Source: Dyadobacter sp. CY312
GTDB taxonomy: Bacteria > Bacteroidota > Bacteroidia > Cytophagales > Spirosomataceae
Reading direction: 5' to 3'
DNA length: 64,000 nt
Assembly: GCF_021390535.1 (NCBI RefSeq)
Contig: NZ_JAJUXG010000024.1
Coordinates: 1-64,000, forward strand
Part shown: in pieces, positions 8,640 to 16,382 of the stretch
Position numbering within the stretch: position 1 is the stretch's first letter
Layout of the letters: every line of letters starts with the position of its first letter
Program-made: the position numbers and the translations under genes
The notes under the pieces: model-generated
Told to the model about the DNA's origin: nothing
The model's database searches: none
The model's input: only the letters and a program-made list of their open reading frames with translations

Positions 8640-9450
8640 TGGTAGATAAAATTTGGTTTTTACGATTATTAAACTGGCTTCTTAGGGCATTCTGATATAG
8701 CGGATGTTGCTCAAAAATTTCTTTAAGAGATTGTATATCAGAACAATTGTTAATTAACATACCTATTTCAAGTTCTTCAAATTTATCCTGCTCACACCAA
8801 CAGCGTATGAGCTTACCCGTTTCTTCCGTGATAACGAAGTCAGGTTTATCAGCAAAAAATTCGGTACGATCCTTGATCACTGTTGCGTAATGCTTCATGG
8901 ATAATTGAAATACGAGCGATAACTCATAATCCATGTCTTCACGTTGAATTGGTTTGAGACCTACTTTTTCAGGTATATGCTTCCCATTTTTCTCGTTCAA
9001 AACGTAAGCTTGTTTGGAGCGAAGCGTACAAATGATATGTACATCAGATTGGATGATCATATCTACAAATAGCTGATGCCGTGGAGTAAACTTTGACCAA
9101 TTGGTATAGCTATTCCCTGTTAAAGAAGCATGTTCGCTAAGAATATTCTGCCATTCCGATGAAATTGAATCCAGGATGACTACTTCCATTCCGGCATTTA
9201 CGCAGGTATGAATTGCTTCCTTGAACTTTTCAGGAGTGAAGGGATAACTGAGTGGCAATACATTGTATGCACCTAAATGAGCATACAATTCTGAACTACG
9301 GCTTTCTGTGTCAACCACAGCTATTTTAGTCCAATCATCGGTTAACCCAAAACCAAGCAGTAATGCCGACTTTGTTTTACCACTACCAGCGGGTCCCTGG
9401 ATTCCGATTTTTATTTTGACATTGTTCCGTTTTGCTTTATGTAACTGCAT
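8617..9450 (-). CDS. RecA-fold ATPase, AAA_24/Sak4-like
   Basis: The protein has 277 residues. Residues about 13-29 hold the Walker A box IGIQGPAGSGKTKSALL. VVDTES follows at about 45, and VVILDSISSEW at about 90 is the Walker B strand. This compact single-domain RecA core matches the phage nucleotide-binding (AAA_24) family that includes Sak4, a partner in single-strand annealing. It overlaps the DUF3871 gene by 23 bp, and a terminator-like hairpin separates it from the 110-aa gene upstream. Family assignment is good; the annealing role is inference from family. Confidence 0.8.
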   Translation of the reverse strand: MQLHKAKRNNVKIKIGIQGPAGSGKTKSALLLGFGLTDDWTKIAVVDTESRSSELYAHLGAYNVLPLSYPFTPEKFKEAIHTCVNAGMEVVILDSISSEWQNILSEHASLTGNSYTNWSKFTPRHQLFVDMIIQSDVHIICTLRSKQAYVLNEKNGKHIPEKVGLKPIQREDMDYELSLVFQLSMKHYATVIKDRTEFFADKPDFVITEETGKLIRCWCEQDKFEELEIGMLINNCSDIQSLKEIFEQHPLYQNALRSQFNNRKNQILSTNGYASNQ

Positions 9451-9472
9451 GGTTTCCAGATTTAAAATTCAT

Positions 9473-9502
9473 AAAAAAAGACAGAGCCTTACGACCCTGT
9501 CT
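9473..9502 (-). terminator. Terminator-like hairpin before the Sak4-like gene
   Basis: On the minus strand AGACAG and CTGTCT pair around a short GC-containing loop and are followed by seven T. It lies between the stop of the 110-aa gene (9525) and the ATPase start (9450), so it may end or attenuate transcription within the run of genes. Confidence 0.55.
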
Positions 9503-9524
9503 CTCAAAACTGTTGGTGGTTTTA

Positions 9525-9857
9525 TTATGCAAATACCGCTGTTTCTGGTGTACCCATTTCAACAGGTTGGTATTCATATCTATGGTGGCGTGTAATTACC
9601 TCACCTGTTTCCTGGATGGTGAACTCGTAAGGTTCGCACTCAACTTTGGCAATAGAGCCGGGAATTTGTTTCCCAAGCATGACTTTACAAACGGATTCCG
9701 GAAAGGAAGAACTCATACTGCATTTTTTGGTTGTGACGTAATACCTACCAGTAGCTGACATGACAATTTCCGGTTCGTCACTTGTAAGTTCAAGTGCAAA
9801 GTACTGACTACCATCCTGTGATGATGTGCGATTTGAATAAGATGTGATTGTGAGCAT
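9525..9857 (-). CDS. Hypothetical protein, 110 aa (possibly OB-fold)
   Basis: From the ATG at 9857 the protein starts MLTITSYSNRTSSQDGSQYF. The earlier in-frame start at 9932 adds a leader that looks like untranslated sequence. It is strand-rich: YFALELTSDEPEIVMSATGRYYVTTKKC then KVMLGKQIPGSIAKVECEPYEF. Size, beta content and position beside a Sak4-like ATPase would suit a single-strand-binding OB-fold protein, but no diagnostic motif is visible. It ends ETAVFA, without an acidic tail. Confidence 0.6.
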   Translation of the reverse strand: MLTITSYSNRTSSQDGSQYFALELTSDEPEIVMSATGRYYVTTKKCSMSSSFPESVCKVMLGKQIPGSIAKVECEPYEFTIQETGEVITRHHRYEYQPVEMGTPETAVFA

Positions 9858-10032
9858 GACTGTAAAATGTTTAGATTGTTTTTTTGTTTGAGCAGTCGCA
9901 GCACGGTTGTATGTAATATATAATATAAACAAAACCGGGGGATACGATGCAATACATCTGTCAGGGGGGCGTGAATACTACCAAAAGATTCATGCTCCCG
10001 GCCAGAAAATATTCCCTCTACAAATTCACAAA

Positions 10033-10275
10033 CTATACAGGATGGGAGTACTCGAAGTTAAATAGATCGGCCGGGGCGACTTTTAAAGCAACCGAAAGTA
10101 TGTATACAGAGGTGATAGAAGTATTTACTTCCCCTCGTTCGATATTGCCAATTTGGTTCTTTGAAAATCCGGCCTGATGACATAACTCCTCCTGACTCAG
10201 TTTTTTGATTTCCCTGAGTTTGCGAAGGTTGTCACCAAACGCTTTAAGGTAAGCTTTGTCTCTCGTTTTAGTCAC
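10033..10275 (-). CDS. XRE-family repressor-like HTH protein
   Basis: The protein has 80 residues made of one HTH_3 domain: FGDNLRKLREIKKLSQEELCHQAGFSKNQIGNIERGE, with recognition helix SKNQIGNIE, then helices VYILSVALKVAPADLF. The start is a GTG at 10275 that lies in the arm of a palindrome, so the protein could repress its own gene. A TPR-like gene is transcribed divergently. It is the most likely regulator of the element. Confidence 0.9.
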   Translation of the reverse strand: MTKTRDKAYLKAFGDNLRKLREIKKLSQEELCHQAGFSKNQIGNIERGEVNTSITSVYILSVALKVAPADLFNFEYSHPV

Positions 10276-10325
10276 GGTTCAAAACTGAACCGAATAGTAA
10301 AATTTTACCACCCAATATATTGGGT
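10275..10325. promoter_or_regulatory. Operator cluster: three palindromes between divergent genes
   Basis: CGGTTCA-aaac-TGAACCG (10275-10292) overlaps the XRE start. GTAAAATTTTAC (10297-10308) and ACCCAATATATTGGGT (10310-10325) are perfect palindromes. Such a cluster between an XRE gene and a divergent gene is a likely operator region. The half-site ACCCAATAT resembles ACCCGATAT upstream of the AlpA-like gene. Confidence 0.65.
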
Positions 10326-10411
10326 ATTTAATAAAAATAGATAAATTGTGCCTTCAAGCAGATTTGCCAAACTAAAGATATAATTCAAACATTCATCAAG
10401 AAACTTCCACT

Positions 10412-11068
10412 ATGACAACAGAGGAATTTGCCGGTTTTCTGAAATCGACCCTAAACACTACAAAAGCAAATGATTTGTTTTTAAAAGACCTTCATAGTAG
10501 TACCGCCGCATCTTTTCTTAAAAAATCATTAGATTCAATTAGGGAATCCAATACGGAACTGGCCTTAAAAATGGTTAGCGCAGTGCTTGAACTTAGTGGC
10601 CTCGAGGACAATTCTCAATTACTAACCAGAAGAGCACAGTGTCATGTTTTGCTCCGCAATTACCAAGAAGCAGAGAATGACTATGAGGAGGCTATTTTAC
10701 ATTGTAACCGATCAAGTAACAGTGGATTCAGCCACTTCCTTTTTCTTGAATATGCCGAGTTCGTGTACACGAGAAACCGCAACGGTTCCTCGGAATTTGC
10801 ACTGCAACGGGCACTTCGGCTTCCTGAAATAAAGGAGTCAATAGCGTTCAATAATTTTGAATTTCAAGCCAACTATTTATTGGCAAGGCTGACATTGGAA
10901 GATGGCGATATTGACCAAAGCAAACATTTACTAGAGCTGGCACAAATGAATCTTGATGACCTTCACGAACTTGGGGAATACCCGAAAACTCATTCCATTG
11001 AAGCCTATGAACAGCTTAAAAAATTCAGCTCTCTTAGGAAAGATATCTTGGTCGCAGAAACTTTTTGA
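10412..11068 (+). CDS. TPR-like helical repeat protein
   Basis: The protein has 218 residues and is nearly all helical. NTELALKMVSAVLELSGLE, QLLTRRAQCHVLLRNYQEAE and NYLLARLTLEDGDIDQSKHL read as tetratricopeptide helix pairs, with the A-x-x-x-x pattern of TPRs. There is no signal peptide. It is transcribed away from the XRE gene and is followed by a small membrane protein gene. TPR proteins scaffold other proteins; the partner is unknown. Confidence 0.65.
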   Translation: MTTEEFAGFLKSTLNTTKANDLFLKDLHSSTAASFLKKSLDSIRESNTELALKMVSAVLELSGLEDNSQLLTRRAQCHVLLRNYQEAENDYEEAILHCNRSSNSGFSHFLFLEYAEFVYTRNRNGSSEFALQRALRLPEIKESIAFNNFEFQANYLLARLTLEDGDIDQSKHLLELAQMNLDDLHELGEYPKTHSIEAYEQLKKFSSLRKDILVAETF

Positions 11069-11112
11069 TCTTAGCCCTTCTCTTATTTACTTATAAAAAC
11101 TCTCAATTTAAT

Positions 11113-11523
11113 ATGACTTGGATTATATTTATCATCATAATTGCCGGGGCTATTATCTATAACTTCACAAAGGATAGAGATCAATTGATTTCTAATATAG
11201 CTGCGGACGGCGGAATGGCAAAAAAGTATAAGCATCTCGTGGATAAGCTGTCCGCACATCCATCTGCTTACATAAAGAATCAAGGAACCAATGATCTTCT
11301 CATTGTTAGCGAAGGGCGTACGACTCACATCTCTTTTTATCTTATGGAAAACTTTGGCACTTTGGAAGTAGAATGGCTGGCAGATTATGGACCAACCGGT
11401 CAACTGCAAAAAAAATGGAAGTTCCCTAGTAACGCTTCGCAGCAAAGTATGGTAGAGGAAATAGAATCGTACGTCGTAATGAAAACCAGCCAACTGCTTC
11501 GGGGGGGTGTAATACCGTTGTAG
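11113..11523 (+). CDS. Membrane-anchored hypothetical protein, 136 aa
   Basis: From the ATG at 11113 the protein opens MTWIIFIIIIAGAIIYNF, one N-terminal transmembrane helix. A soluble domain of about 115 residues follows, with HLVDKLSAHPSAYIKNQG and strands LLIVSEGRTTHISFYLM and GTLEVEWLADYG. A TTG start at 11065 is possible but would overlap the TPR gene and add a leader without a clear site. A strong terminator follows, so the TPR gene and this gene make a two-gene unit. Function is unknown. Confidence 0.6.
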   Translation: MTWIIFIIIIAGAIIYNFTKDRDQLISNIAADGGMAKKYKHLVDKLSAHPSAYIKNQGTNDLLIVSEGRTTHISFYLMENFGTLEVEWLADYGPTGQLQKKWKFPSNASQQSMVEEIESYVVMKTSQLLRGGVIPL

Positions 11524-11533
11524 TGTTTAAATG

Positions 11534-11583
11534 AAAATCCGGCAACAGTTACATTGATTTGTAACCTGCGCCGGATTTTTTTA
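11534..11583 (+). terminator. Terminator of the TPR/membrane protein unit
   Basis: AAAATCCGGC (11534-11543) pairs with GCCGGATTTT (11570-11579), with an inner GTTACA/TGTAAC stem and a closing run of T. It lies 10 bp after the stop codon. Confidence 0.85.
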
Positions 11584-11714
11584 TTAAATGATATGATTGA
11601 TAAGTACACTGATTACTCTATAAGCTGAATACCTTATCCAGAGTTAACCACCTGCCCAACCAATACAAACAGCTATATATGTAAAGTATCTTGGTTGAGT
11701 ACTAATTTACCCCA

Positions 11715-13244
11715 TTAACCAGGATCAACGGTTAATATCGGGATCAAGTCATACGTTGTAGGCGTACCACTCCTTTGGTTGATCCTCAGAAATTTTGGCT
11801 CTCCTAACTCATTCTGAACTGGTAACGCTCTATCTGACAACTCTTGCAAACGAGCTTTCAACGTATTGCCAGAACAATCGAAGTCATTAGAAAGCAGAGT
11901 CAAAAGATCTTTCTGGATATAAGGAAAGGCTGTATAGCTACTCAACTTCTCTGCAATACATTCAACGTCAGCTTTGATTCTGCGTAAATCAGTTACCGTT
12001 TTTACTAATTTAGCATCGGCAACTTTTAAAGAATTAGTTCCCTGACAAAATTGAATAGCCAGCGGTGGAGCTATTTCAGCATGACGGTTCTTTATTTCTT
12101 TCAACCATAAGAGATCTGTAACTTCATTCTTGCTATTTCTTTCAAAACCAACCTGGCATACGTAACTCGCTTTATTTATAAGCTCTGTTCCTGTATGTCC
12201 GCGTGCTTTACTTGAACCTGGGTTTTCGTGTATCACCAGAAGGAACGTACAGTTAAATTTGGTGCACAAGTTCCCAATATAATCATTCAATATCATTGAT
12301 TCTTTAACATCATTAAAGTTGCCGATACAATCTGTAACTACATCAATAAAAACAAACATCGGATTTACTACATCCTGCCGTACCTCACCCAGGTACTCAG
12401 CTATTGCATGTAGTCTCTGACCGCGGGGAATATCCTTTATTGAAGTAAACCGCAAATTAGGCACATCCTCTTCTTTATCATATCCGGCATTTAAAATGAT
12501 GGATTGCATTGATTGCGCAAATTCTTCCTCCATATTCCGCTCCGTGTCTATGTAAACAGCGGTAATCTCTTCGGTAATAAGCTTCTCAAATCCCAAAGTT
12601 TCCATCGGAAAATTATCCTTTTTAATGAACAAACCGCACATCATTCCAGCTAATCGGCTTTTGTGAGAACCTTGTGCACCTTGGATTACGTTAATTGTCC
12701 CTCGTTTTATTACAGGCCTGCCGTTCCGTTCAAAAATAGCCGGTGACGCAACAATATCACGAGACATTAGATAAGAGATTCGATTCTCATTCTGAAACAA
12801 GATGTTAGCCAACTCCTTGTTTGACGTATATGTCCTTTTCTCTGCGATGGCTCTGTCACCCTCAACACCATACCTCCCCACCACAAAATCTAGCAAAAAA
12901 GCATCTTTATTTAATTCAGAAGCGTCCAGTGTAACCTGAACGCTCTTCTCTATATGTTCTTCATTAATGATTTCAAAAGAATCAGCCTGAACCGTACCTG
13001 TGACATCTGCCACAGCAACATCGCCAGACTCTATATTAGTTGGATCAACTACAACTCCAACTGTATGGGTATCAAGAGACACCATTATGTCATTAAAATC
13101 AGGATATACTTCTCCTGCTATATTTAAATGTGCAGCCGTATTCTTAGCAACACTTTCTTCATTAAAATTCAGCCATTTTACTTCATTTACCACGTCCATA
13201 TCATTTATCTGAACGTTATCAGAAGGTCTTACATCATCTAACAT
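11715..13244 (-). CDS. RepA/DnaB-type RecA-fold ATPase (AAA_25-like)
   Basis: The protein has 509 residues. A disordered acidic N-terminus of about 120 residues precedes a RecA-like core: Walker A NVIQGAQGSHKSRLAG, a Walker B-like strand NPMFVFIDVVTDC, and CTFLLVIHENPGSSKARGHTG, the loop following strand 5 in hexameric helicase-like ATPases such as plasmid RepA. The C-terminal 100 residues look like a winged helix (DLLTLLSNDFDCSGNTLKARLQ). It is probably the replication or helicase-loading ATPase of the element. Its start overlaps the end of the next upstream gene by 11 bp. Confidence 0.8.
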   Translation of the reverse strand: MLDDVRPSDNVQINDMDVVNEVKWLNFNEESVAKNTAAHLNIAGEVYPDFNDIMVSLDTHTVGVVVDPTNIESGDVAVADVTGTVQADSFEIINEEHIEKSVQVTLDASELNKDAFLLDFVVGRYGVEGDRAIAEKRTYTSNKELANILFQNENRISYLMSRDIVASPAIFERNGRPVIKRGTINVIQGAQGSHKSRLAGMMCGLFIKKDNFPMETLGFEKLITEEITAVYIDTERNMEEEFAQSMQSIILNAGYDKEEDVPNLRFTSIKDIPRGQRLHAIAEYLGEVRQDVVNPMFVFIDVVTDCIGNFNDVKESMILNDYIGNLCTKFNCTFLLVIHENPGSSKARGHTGTELINKASYVCQVGFERNSKNEVTDLLWLKEIKNRHAEIAPPLAIQFCQGTNSLKVADAKLVKTVTDLRRIKADVECIAEKLSSYTAFPYIQKDLLTLLSNDFDCSGNTLKARLQELSDRALPVQNELGEPKFLRINQRSGTPTTYDLIPILTVDPG

Positions 13245-13515
13245 TGTATATTACTGCTGCAAGTCTATTAATGAATTTTATCCCCAAGTCCGACACCAGA
13301 ATCACGGGGTAGGTTTTGGAACCACCCTGCCATGAGGTACGTCTAAATTCTACCGTAAAGTATCCCATTGCCACGAACTGGGGTGCAGGTATACCTTCAT
13401 GGATGATCCCGAAGCTGCGACAGAACTTAAATAGGTCTGTGCGGTTTTTGATGTATTGATTTCGAACTAATTTACTAGCCGCTAACATATTGTGCGGAAA
13501 TTTACTACTTATCAT
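13234..13515 (-). CDS. KilAC-like small protein, 93 aa
   Basis: The block FKFCRSFGIIHEGIPAPQFVAMGYFTVEFR followed by YPVILVSDLGIKFINRL has the layout of phage antirepressor C-terminal (KilAC) domains: short helix, N-P-like turn, GYF strand, basic beta strand, then a strand leading into SDLGIKFI. There is no BRO/Rha N-terminal domain. It overlaps genes on both sides by about 11 bp in a tight minus-strand operon. A DNA-binding role is inferred. Confidence 0.6.
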   Translation of the reverse strand: MISSKFPHNMLAASKLVRNQYIKNRTDLFKFCRSFGIIHEGIPAPQFVAMGYFTVEFRRTSWQGGSKTYPVILVSDLGIKFINRLAAVIYNVR

Positions 13516-13915
13516 TACTTGAAAAATTTAAGTTGTTAAAAGTTATAGTTTTAACCGGTGTTATAGGACCCAGTTTTTCCTCTACAAGTTTCTCTATGAA
13601 TTCCAGTCCTGCTGGTGAGATCATTATTTTGTCGTACCACTTCTGCAAGTTATGAGCCCAACATCGCTGTATTTTCATGTAACCATTTTCAATAGCCAAA
13701 GCTGTTGGGTAATCTCCTCTCATAAGTCCTTCTTTTCTAAGAAATTTTCGAAGGGTGATTAGTCCAGTAATCTTTGGATGATTAATGTACTTCGCTACGT
13801 CGTCGGTGGTGTAGGGAAAAATCCCTTTGGGTGCAACGGCCAAATCTCCTGTAAGCTCCATATCTACCGTTTGATTAGTTGGGAAAATGTGGGTTTTTCG
13901 GCTTCCTTTATCCAA
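13505..13915 (-). CDS. Second KilAC-like protein, 136 aa
   Basis: The N-terminal 40 residues are a variable leader (THIFPTNQTVDMELTG). TTDDVAKYINHPKITGLITLRKFLRKEGLMRGDYPTALAIENGYMKI and KIMISPAGLEFIEKL repeat the pattern of the neighbouring KilAC-like protein. The pairing LRKFLRKEGLM...PTALAIENGYM is closest to the helix-turn-strand of antirepressor C-termini. The gene overlaps the AlpA-like gene by 52 bp and the next gene by 11 bp. Confidence 0.6.
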   Translation of the reverse strand: MDKGSRKTHIFPTNQTVDMELTGDLAVAPKGIFPYTTDDVAKYINHPKITGLITLRKFLRKEGLMRGDYPTALAIENGYMKIQRCWAHNLQKWYDKIMISPAGLEFIEKLVEEKLGPITPVKTITFNNLNFSSNDK

Positions 13916-14133
13916 CTCAGTAAAGATTCTCTGAGAAAGAACAGGGCTCCGTTCCGTTTTGAGTACGGAATTCGTCGCTTACTTACATATGTGTATAGAG
14001 TGGATGCAGATAGGCCTAAGAAGACAGAGGCCTGTTTAACGGTCATTACTTCGGCACTGTACGTTGGCAGTACTCTTTCTTCTTTCGAAGCGCTGGTTTC
14101 AGCGTGAGATTGGTAAATCATATTTTCAACCAT
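13864..14133 (-). CDS. AlpA/excisionase-type HTH_17 protein
   Basis: The protein has 89 residues. VMTVKQASVFLGLSASTLYTYVSKRRIPYSKRNGALFFLRESLLSWI is a complete MerR-like winged HTH of the excisionase/AlpA type, including the VSKRRIPYSK wing and the terminal FxxxxLxxW helix. Proteins like this direct excision or activate integrase on integrative elements. It is the first gene of a minus-strand operon, and its upstream region carries a palindrome with repeated ACCCGATATT. Confidence 0.85.
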   Translation of the reverse strand: MVENMIYQSHAETSASKEERVLPTYSAEVMTVKQASVFLGLSASTLYTYVSKRRIPYSKRNGALFFLRESLLSWIKEAEKPTFSQLIKR

Positions 14134-14208
14134 AAATGAAAAAATTTAAATGGGACCGTGGTTGATCCGCATTACAAAAGTCTTCATTTAATGATGAAAA
14201 TATGGTCG

Positions 14209-14237
14209 ATCGGGTACCCGATATTGCACCCGATATT
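14209..14237. promoter_or_regulatory. Candidate operator upstream of the AlpA-like gene
   Basis: ATCGGGTACCCGAT (14209-14222) is a perfect palindrome. ACCCGATATT occurs at 14216-14225 and again at 14228-14237, 12 bp apart. The site is about 80 bp upstream of the AlpA-like start. Its half-site resembles the palindrome in front of the XRE gene. Confidence 0.55.
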
Positions 14238-14947
14238 TACTTCCTTATATCCAATTGTGCTATTTCAGCATCAATCCTTTTCACAATATCGTCTAATCCG
14301 ATGTTGCTAAAACTAGATCGTAATCGGTTCAAATCATCAAGTGTGGGAGTCTTATTTATGGCCTGATATATGTTAGTATTTTTTATAGGCGTTTTCATAT
14401 CCCCTCTACCAGTAACATACCTAATAAACTCTGCATATGTTGTATTGTTCTGATTCACACCGTTTTTTTTCAACAAGTACATTATCGCGCGTACTTGCTG
14501 CATTAGTGGGGTCTTATTAACAGTTTCTGACTCTTCTGCCGCAGCCATTGGTATATATGTTAGTATTTTCTCAAAAAATGAATCAAACTGTTCCTGAACT
14601 TTTTCTCCTTCATATGTTGTCACTTTAACCCTAACTTCTTCTATCTCCTTTTTAAGCTGGTTAAAAAAGGCTGTCCGATCTGCCGGGTTTGAGTTACTAT
14701 AAGTGAAGTCATCTATCGCTGCACTAATCTCCTGTGCCAGTTTGTTCAAATCATCTCGAACCGCCTGATAAAAATAATAGGGCATATCTTCGCCATGATC
14801 CATACCTGGGAGCATCACAAAGCCTTCACGGTGTACATCTGTATGATATTCTTTGTTCAGCGCATCGGCATCATGAAAAGTACTATAAGAATTAAAAAAT
14901 CCTTCTTGAACATAAATCTTTAATCCTGACAGAGGAGCTGTAACCAT
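14237..14947 (-). CDS. Hypothetical protein beside the integrase, 236 aa
   Basis: I do not recognise a named family. The middle is coiled-coil-like (AVRDDLNKLAQEISAAIDDF, FFNQLKKEIEEVRVKVTTYEG). The C-terminus, AIMYLLKKNGVNQNNTTYAEFIRYVTGRG followed by helices ending RIDAEIAQLDI, resembles proteins often found next to Bacteroidota integrases. It follows the integrase with 48 bp between them on the same strand. No signal peptide or catalytic motif is visible. A role in element transfer or control is only a guess. Confidence 0.6.
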   Translation of the reverse strand: MVTAPLSGLKIYVQEGFFNSYSTFHDADALNKEYHTDVHREGFVMLPGMDHGEDMPYYFYQAVRDDLNKLAQEISAAIDDFTYSNSNPADRTAFFNQLKKEIEEVRVKVTTYEGEKVQEQFDSFFEKILTYIPMAAAEESETVNKTPLMQQVRAIMYLLKKNGVNQNNTTYAEFIRYVTGRGDMKTPIKNTNIYQAINKTPTLDDLNRLRSSFSNIGLDDIVKRIDAEIAQLDIRK

Positions 14948-14995
14948 ATTATCTTTGTCGTTTATACTCTTCTATAAATAGAGGATATAGGTCAT

Positions 14996-16240
14996 TTAAT
15001 CTGCTATATTCGGATCAAATTCTGTCAAAAGCAAACTGTTGCGACTTTTCACACCATCTTCAAACGAGTCTAAATAGCTCTGAGTAGTTTGCGTATTAGT
15101 ATGGCCTAATGTTTCGGAAATGTATTCTACCGATACCCCCTTCCATTTAAGTACAGTGGCATAGGAATGTCGCGCCGTGTAGGAAGTAATTGGCTTGGAT
15201 ATTTTTAGATCTTCACCAATTTTTTTCATGTACTTATTCACAAGCTTTGTAAAATACTTAACGAGCTCACGTTCCCGTTGCGGCGTTATGTCCTCTTTTA
15301 GAACATCAAAAATATAATCTGTGAGTTTGGCGTTTTTCACTCCCCACTTATCGATGATTTCCTTTGCCGCAGGTGGTAAGTAGATAGTAAGCCACTTTTG
15401 ATTCGATTTAGTGGACAACTGCGTTTTGGCACGAACCAATCTTACATTATTACCATCTATTTGATTGTATCGCAACCGGCATATATCTTTCAAATTCAAC
15501 CCGCAGCACAAATATGAAAATATCCAAAAATCCTTAGCCTTATCCATACTACTAGCAGGAGGAGCAGAGTACCTGAATACTTTTTCAATCTCTGATAGTG
15601 TTAGCGCCTTTTTAACATTTTCTCCGGCGGGAATCTGAAATTTCGTCTTCTTAAACGGATATAATTCTCTTTTGACTACACCAGAATCTATGGCTTGGTT
15701 GTACACAGTTCGCAATGAACGAAGGTAGATACCAACCGTTGTTCTGCTTTTGCCGTCCGCAATCATTTTTCGTTCGTAGCCATCTAAAAAATCGGGCGTC
15801 ACTTCTTCAAACTTCAATTTAGGTTTATACTTCCTCAAAGAAACCAACGCATTATCGTATGACTGACTCGTTGACACCCTTCCTTCTACTTCTAATTTTT
15901 TGACATAATCATTAAGCATAGAATATACATCATGAGGTACAGAATCAACCTTTTTTGAAAAAAAAGCCTTTTCAAAATCTTCAAAAGTAAACACCACCAA
16001 AGCTTTGTAGACATTTTCAGCCTTTACTTCTAGTGCTTTTACTTGAAGGCGAATATCTTTCAGCGATTCTAATTTTGAAGTTGGCAATTTACCAAATTCC
16101 ACTTTCGTCATATCCAGCCCGGTTTTGTAATACTTCCTTCTACGATCATACGTAACCCGCAACTTTAATGGATACCGCTGCTCTGCCTTCTCTCTGCGCT
16201 CATCCAAAACCACCTTGAATGTTGGCTTTATAATTCCCAT
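14996..16240 (-). CDS. Tyrosine site-specific integrase
   Basis: The ATG at 16240 (MGIIKPTFKVVLDERR) is preferred; the earlier in-frame ATG would translate the 12-bp repeats. The 414 residues include an N-terminal arm-binding domain (YDRRRKYYKTGLDM), a SAM-like core-binding domain and a catalytic domain. ARHSYATVLK (Arg357-His358), LGHTNTQTTQSYL and Tyr389 give the second half of the active site. At box I, CCGLNLKDICRL has Asn where most relatives have Arg, as in several Bacteroidota integrases. It would recombine the tRNA-Arg 3' end with the element circle. Confidence 0.93.
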   Translation of the reverse strand: MGIIKPTFKVVLDERREKAEQRYPLKLRVTYDRRRKYYKTGLDMTKVEFGKLPTSKLESLKDIRLQVKALEVKAENVYKALVVFTFEDFEKAFFSKKVDSVPHDVYSMLNDYVKKLEVEGRVSTSQSYDNALVSLRKYKPKLKFEEVTPDFLDGYERKMIADGKSRTTVGIYLRSLRTVYNQAIDSGVVKRELYPFKKTKFQIPAGENVKKALTLSEIEKVFRYSAPPASSMDKAKDFWIFSYLCCGLNLKDICRLRYNQIDGNNVRLVRAKTQLSTKSNQKWLTIYLPPAAKEIIDKWGVKNAKLTDYIFDVLKEDITPQRERELVKYFTKLVNKYMKKIGEDLKISKPITSYTARHSYATVLKWKGVSVEYISETLGHTNTQTTQSYLDSFEDGVKSRNSLLLTEFDPNIAD

Positions 16241-16251
16241 TATCCTATTAT

Positions 16252-16275
16252 ATTTGATACACGATTTGATACACA
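16252..16275 (+). repeat. Tandem 12-bp repeat, right end (possible integrase arm sites)
   Basis: ATTTGATACACG followed by ATTTGATACACA, directly upstream of the preferred integrase start and 107 bp inside attR. It is in the same orientation as the pair at 719-742. Confidence 0.75.
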
Positions 16276-16382
16276 ATTCATGCATAAATATACAAAAATT
16301 AATAAATATGAAGAATTTAAAATCTAAATGTTAACTATAAATCAAATAGTTAAGAAAGATATATAAATATATACAAAATTGA

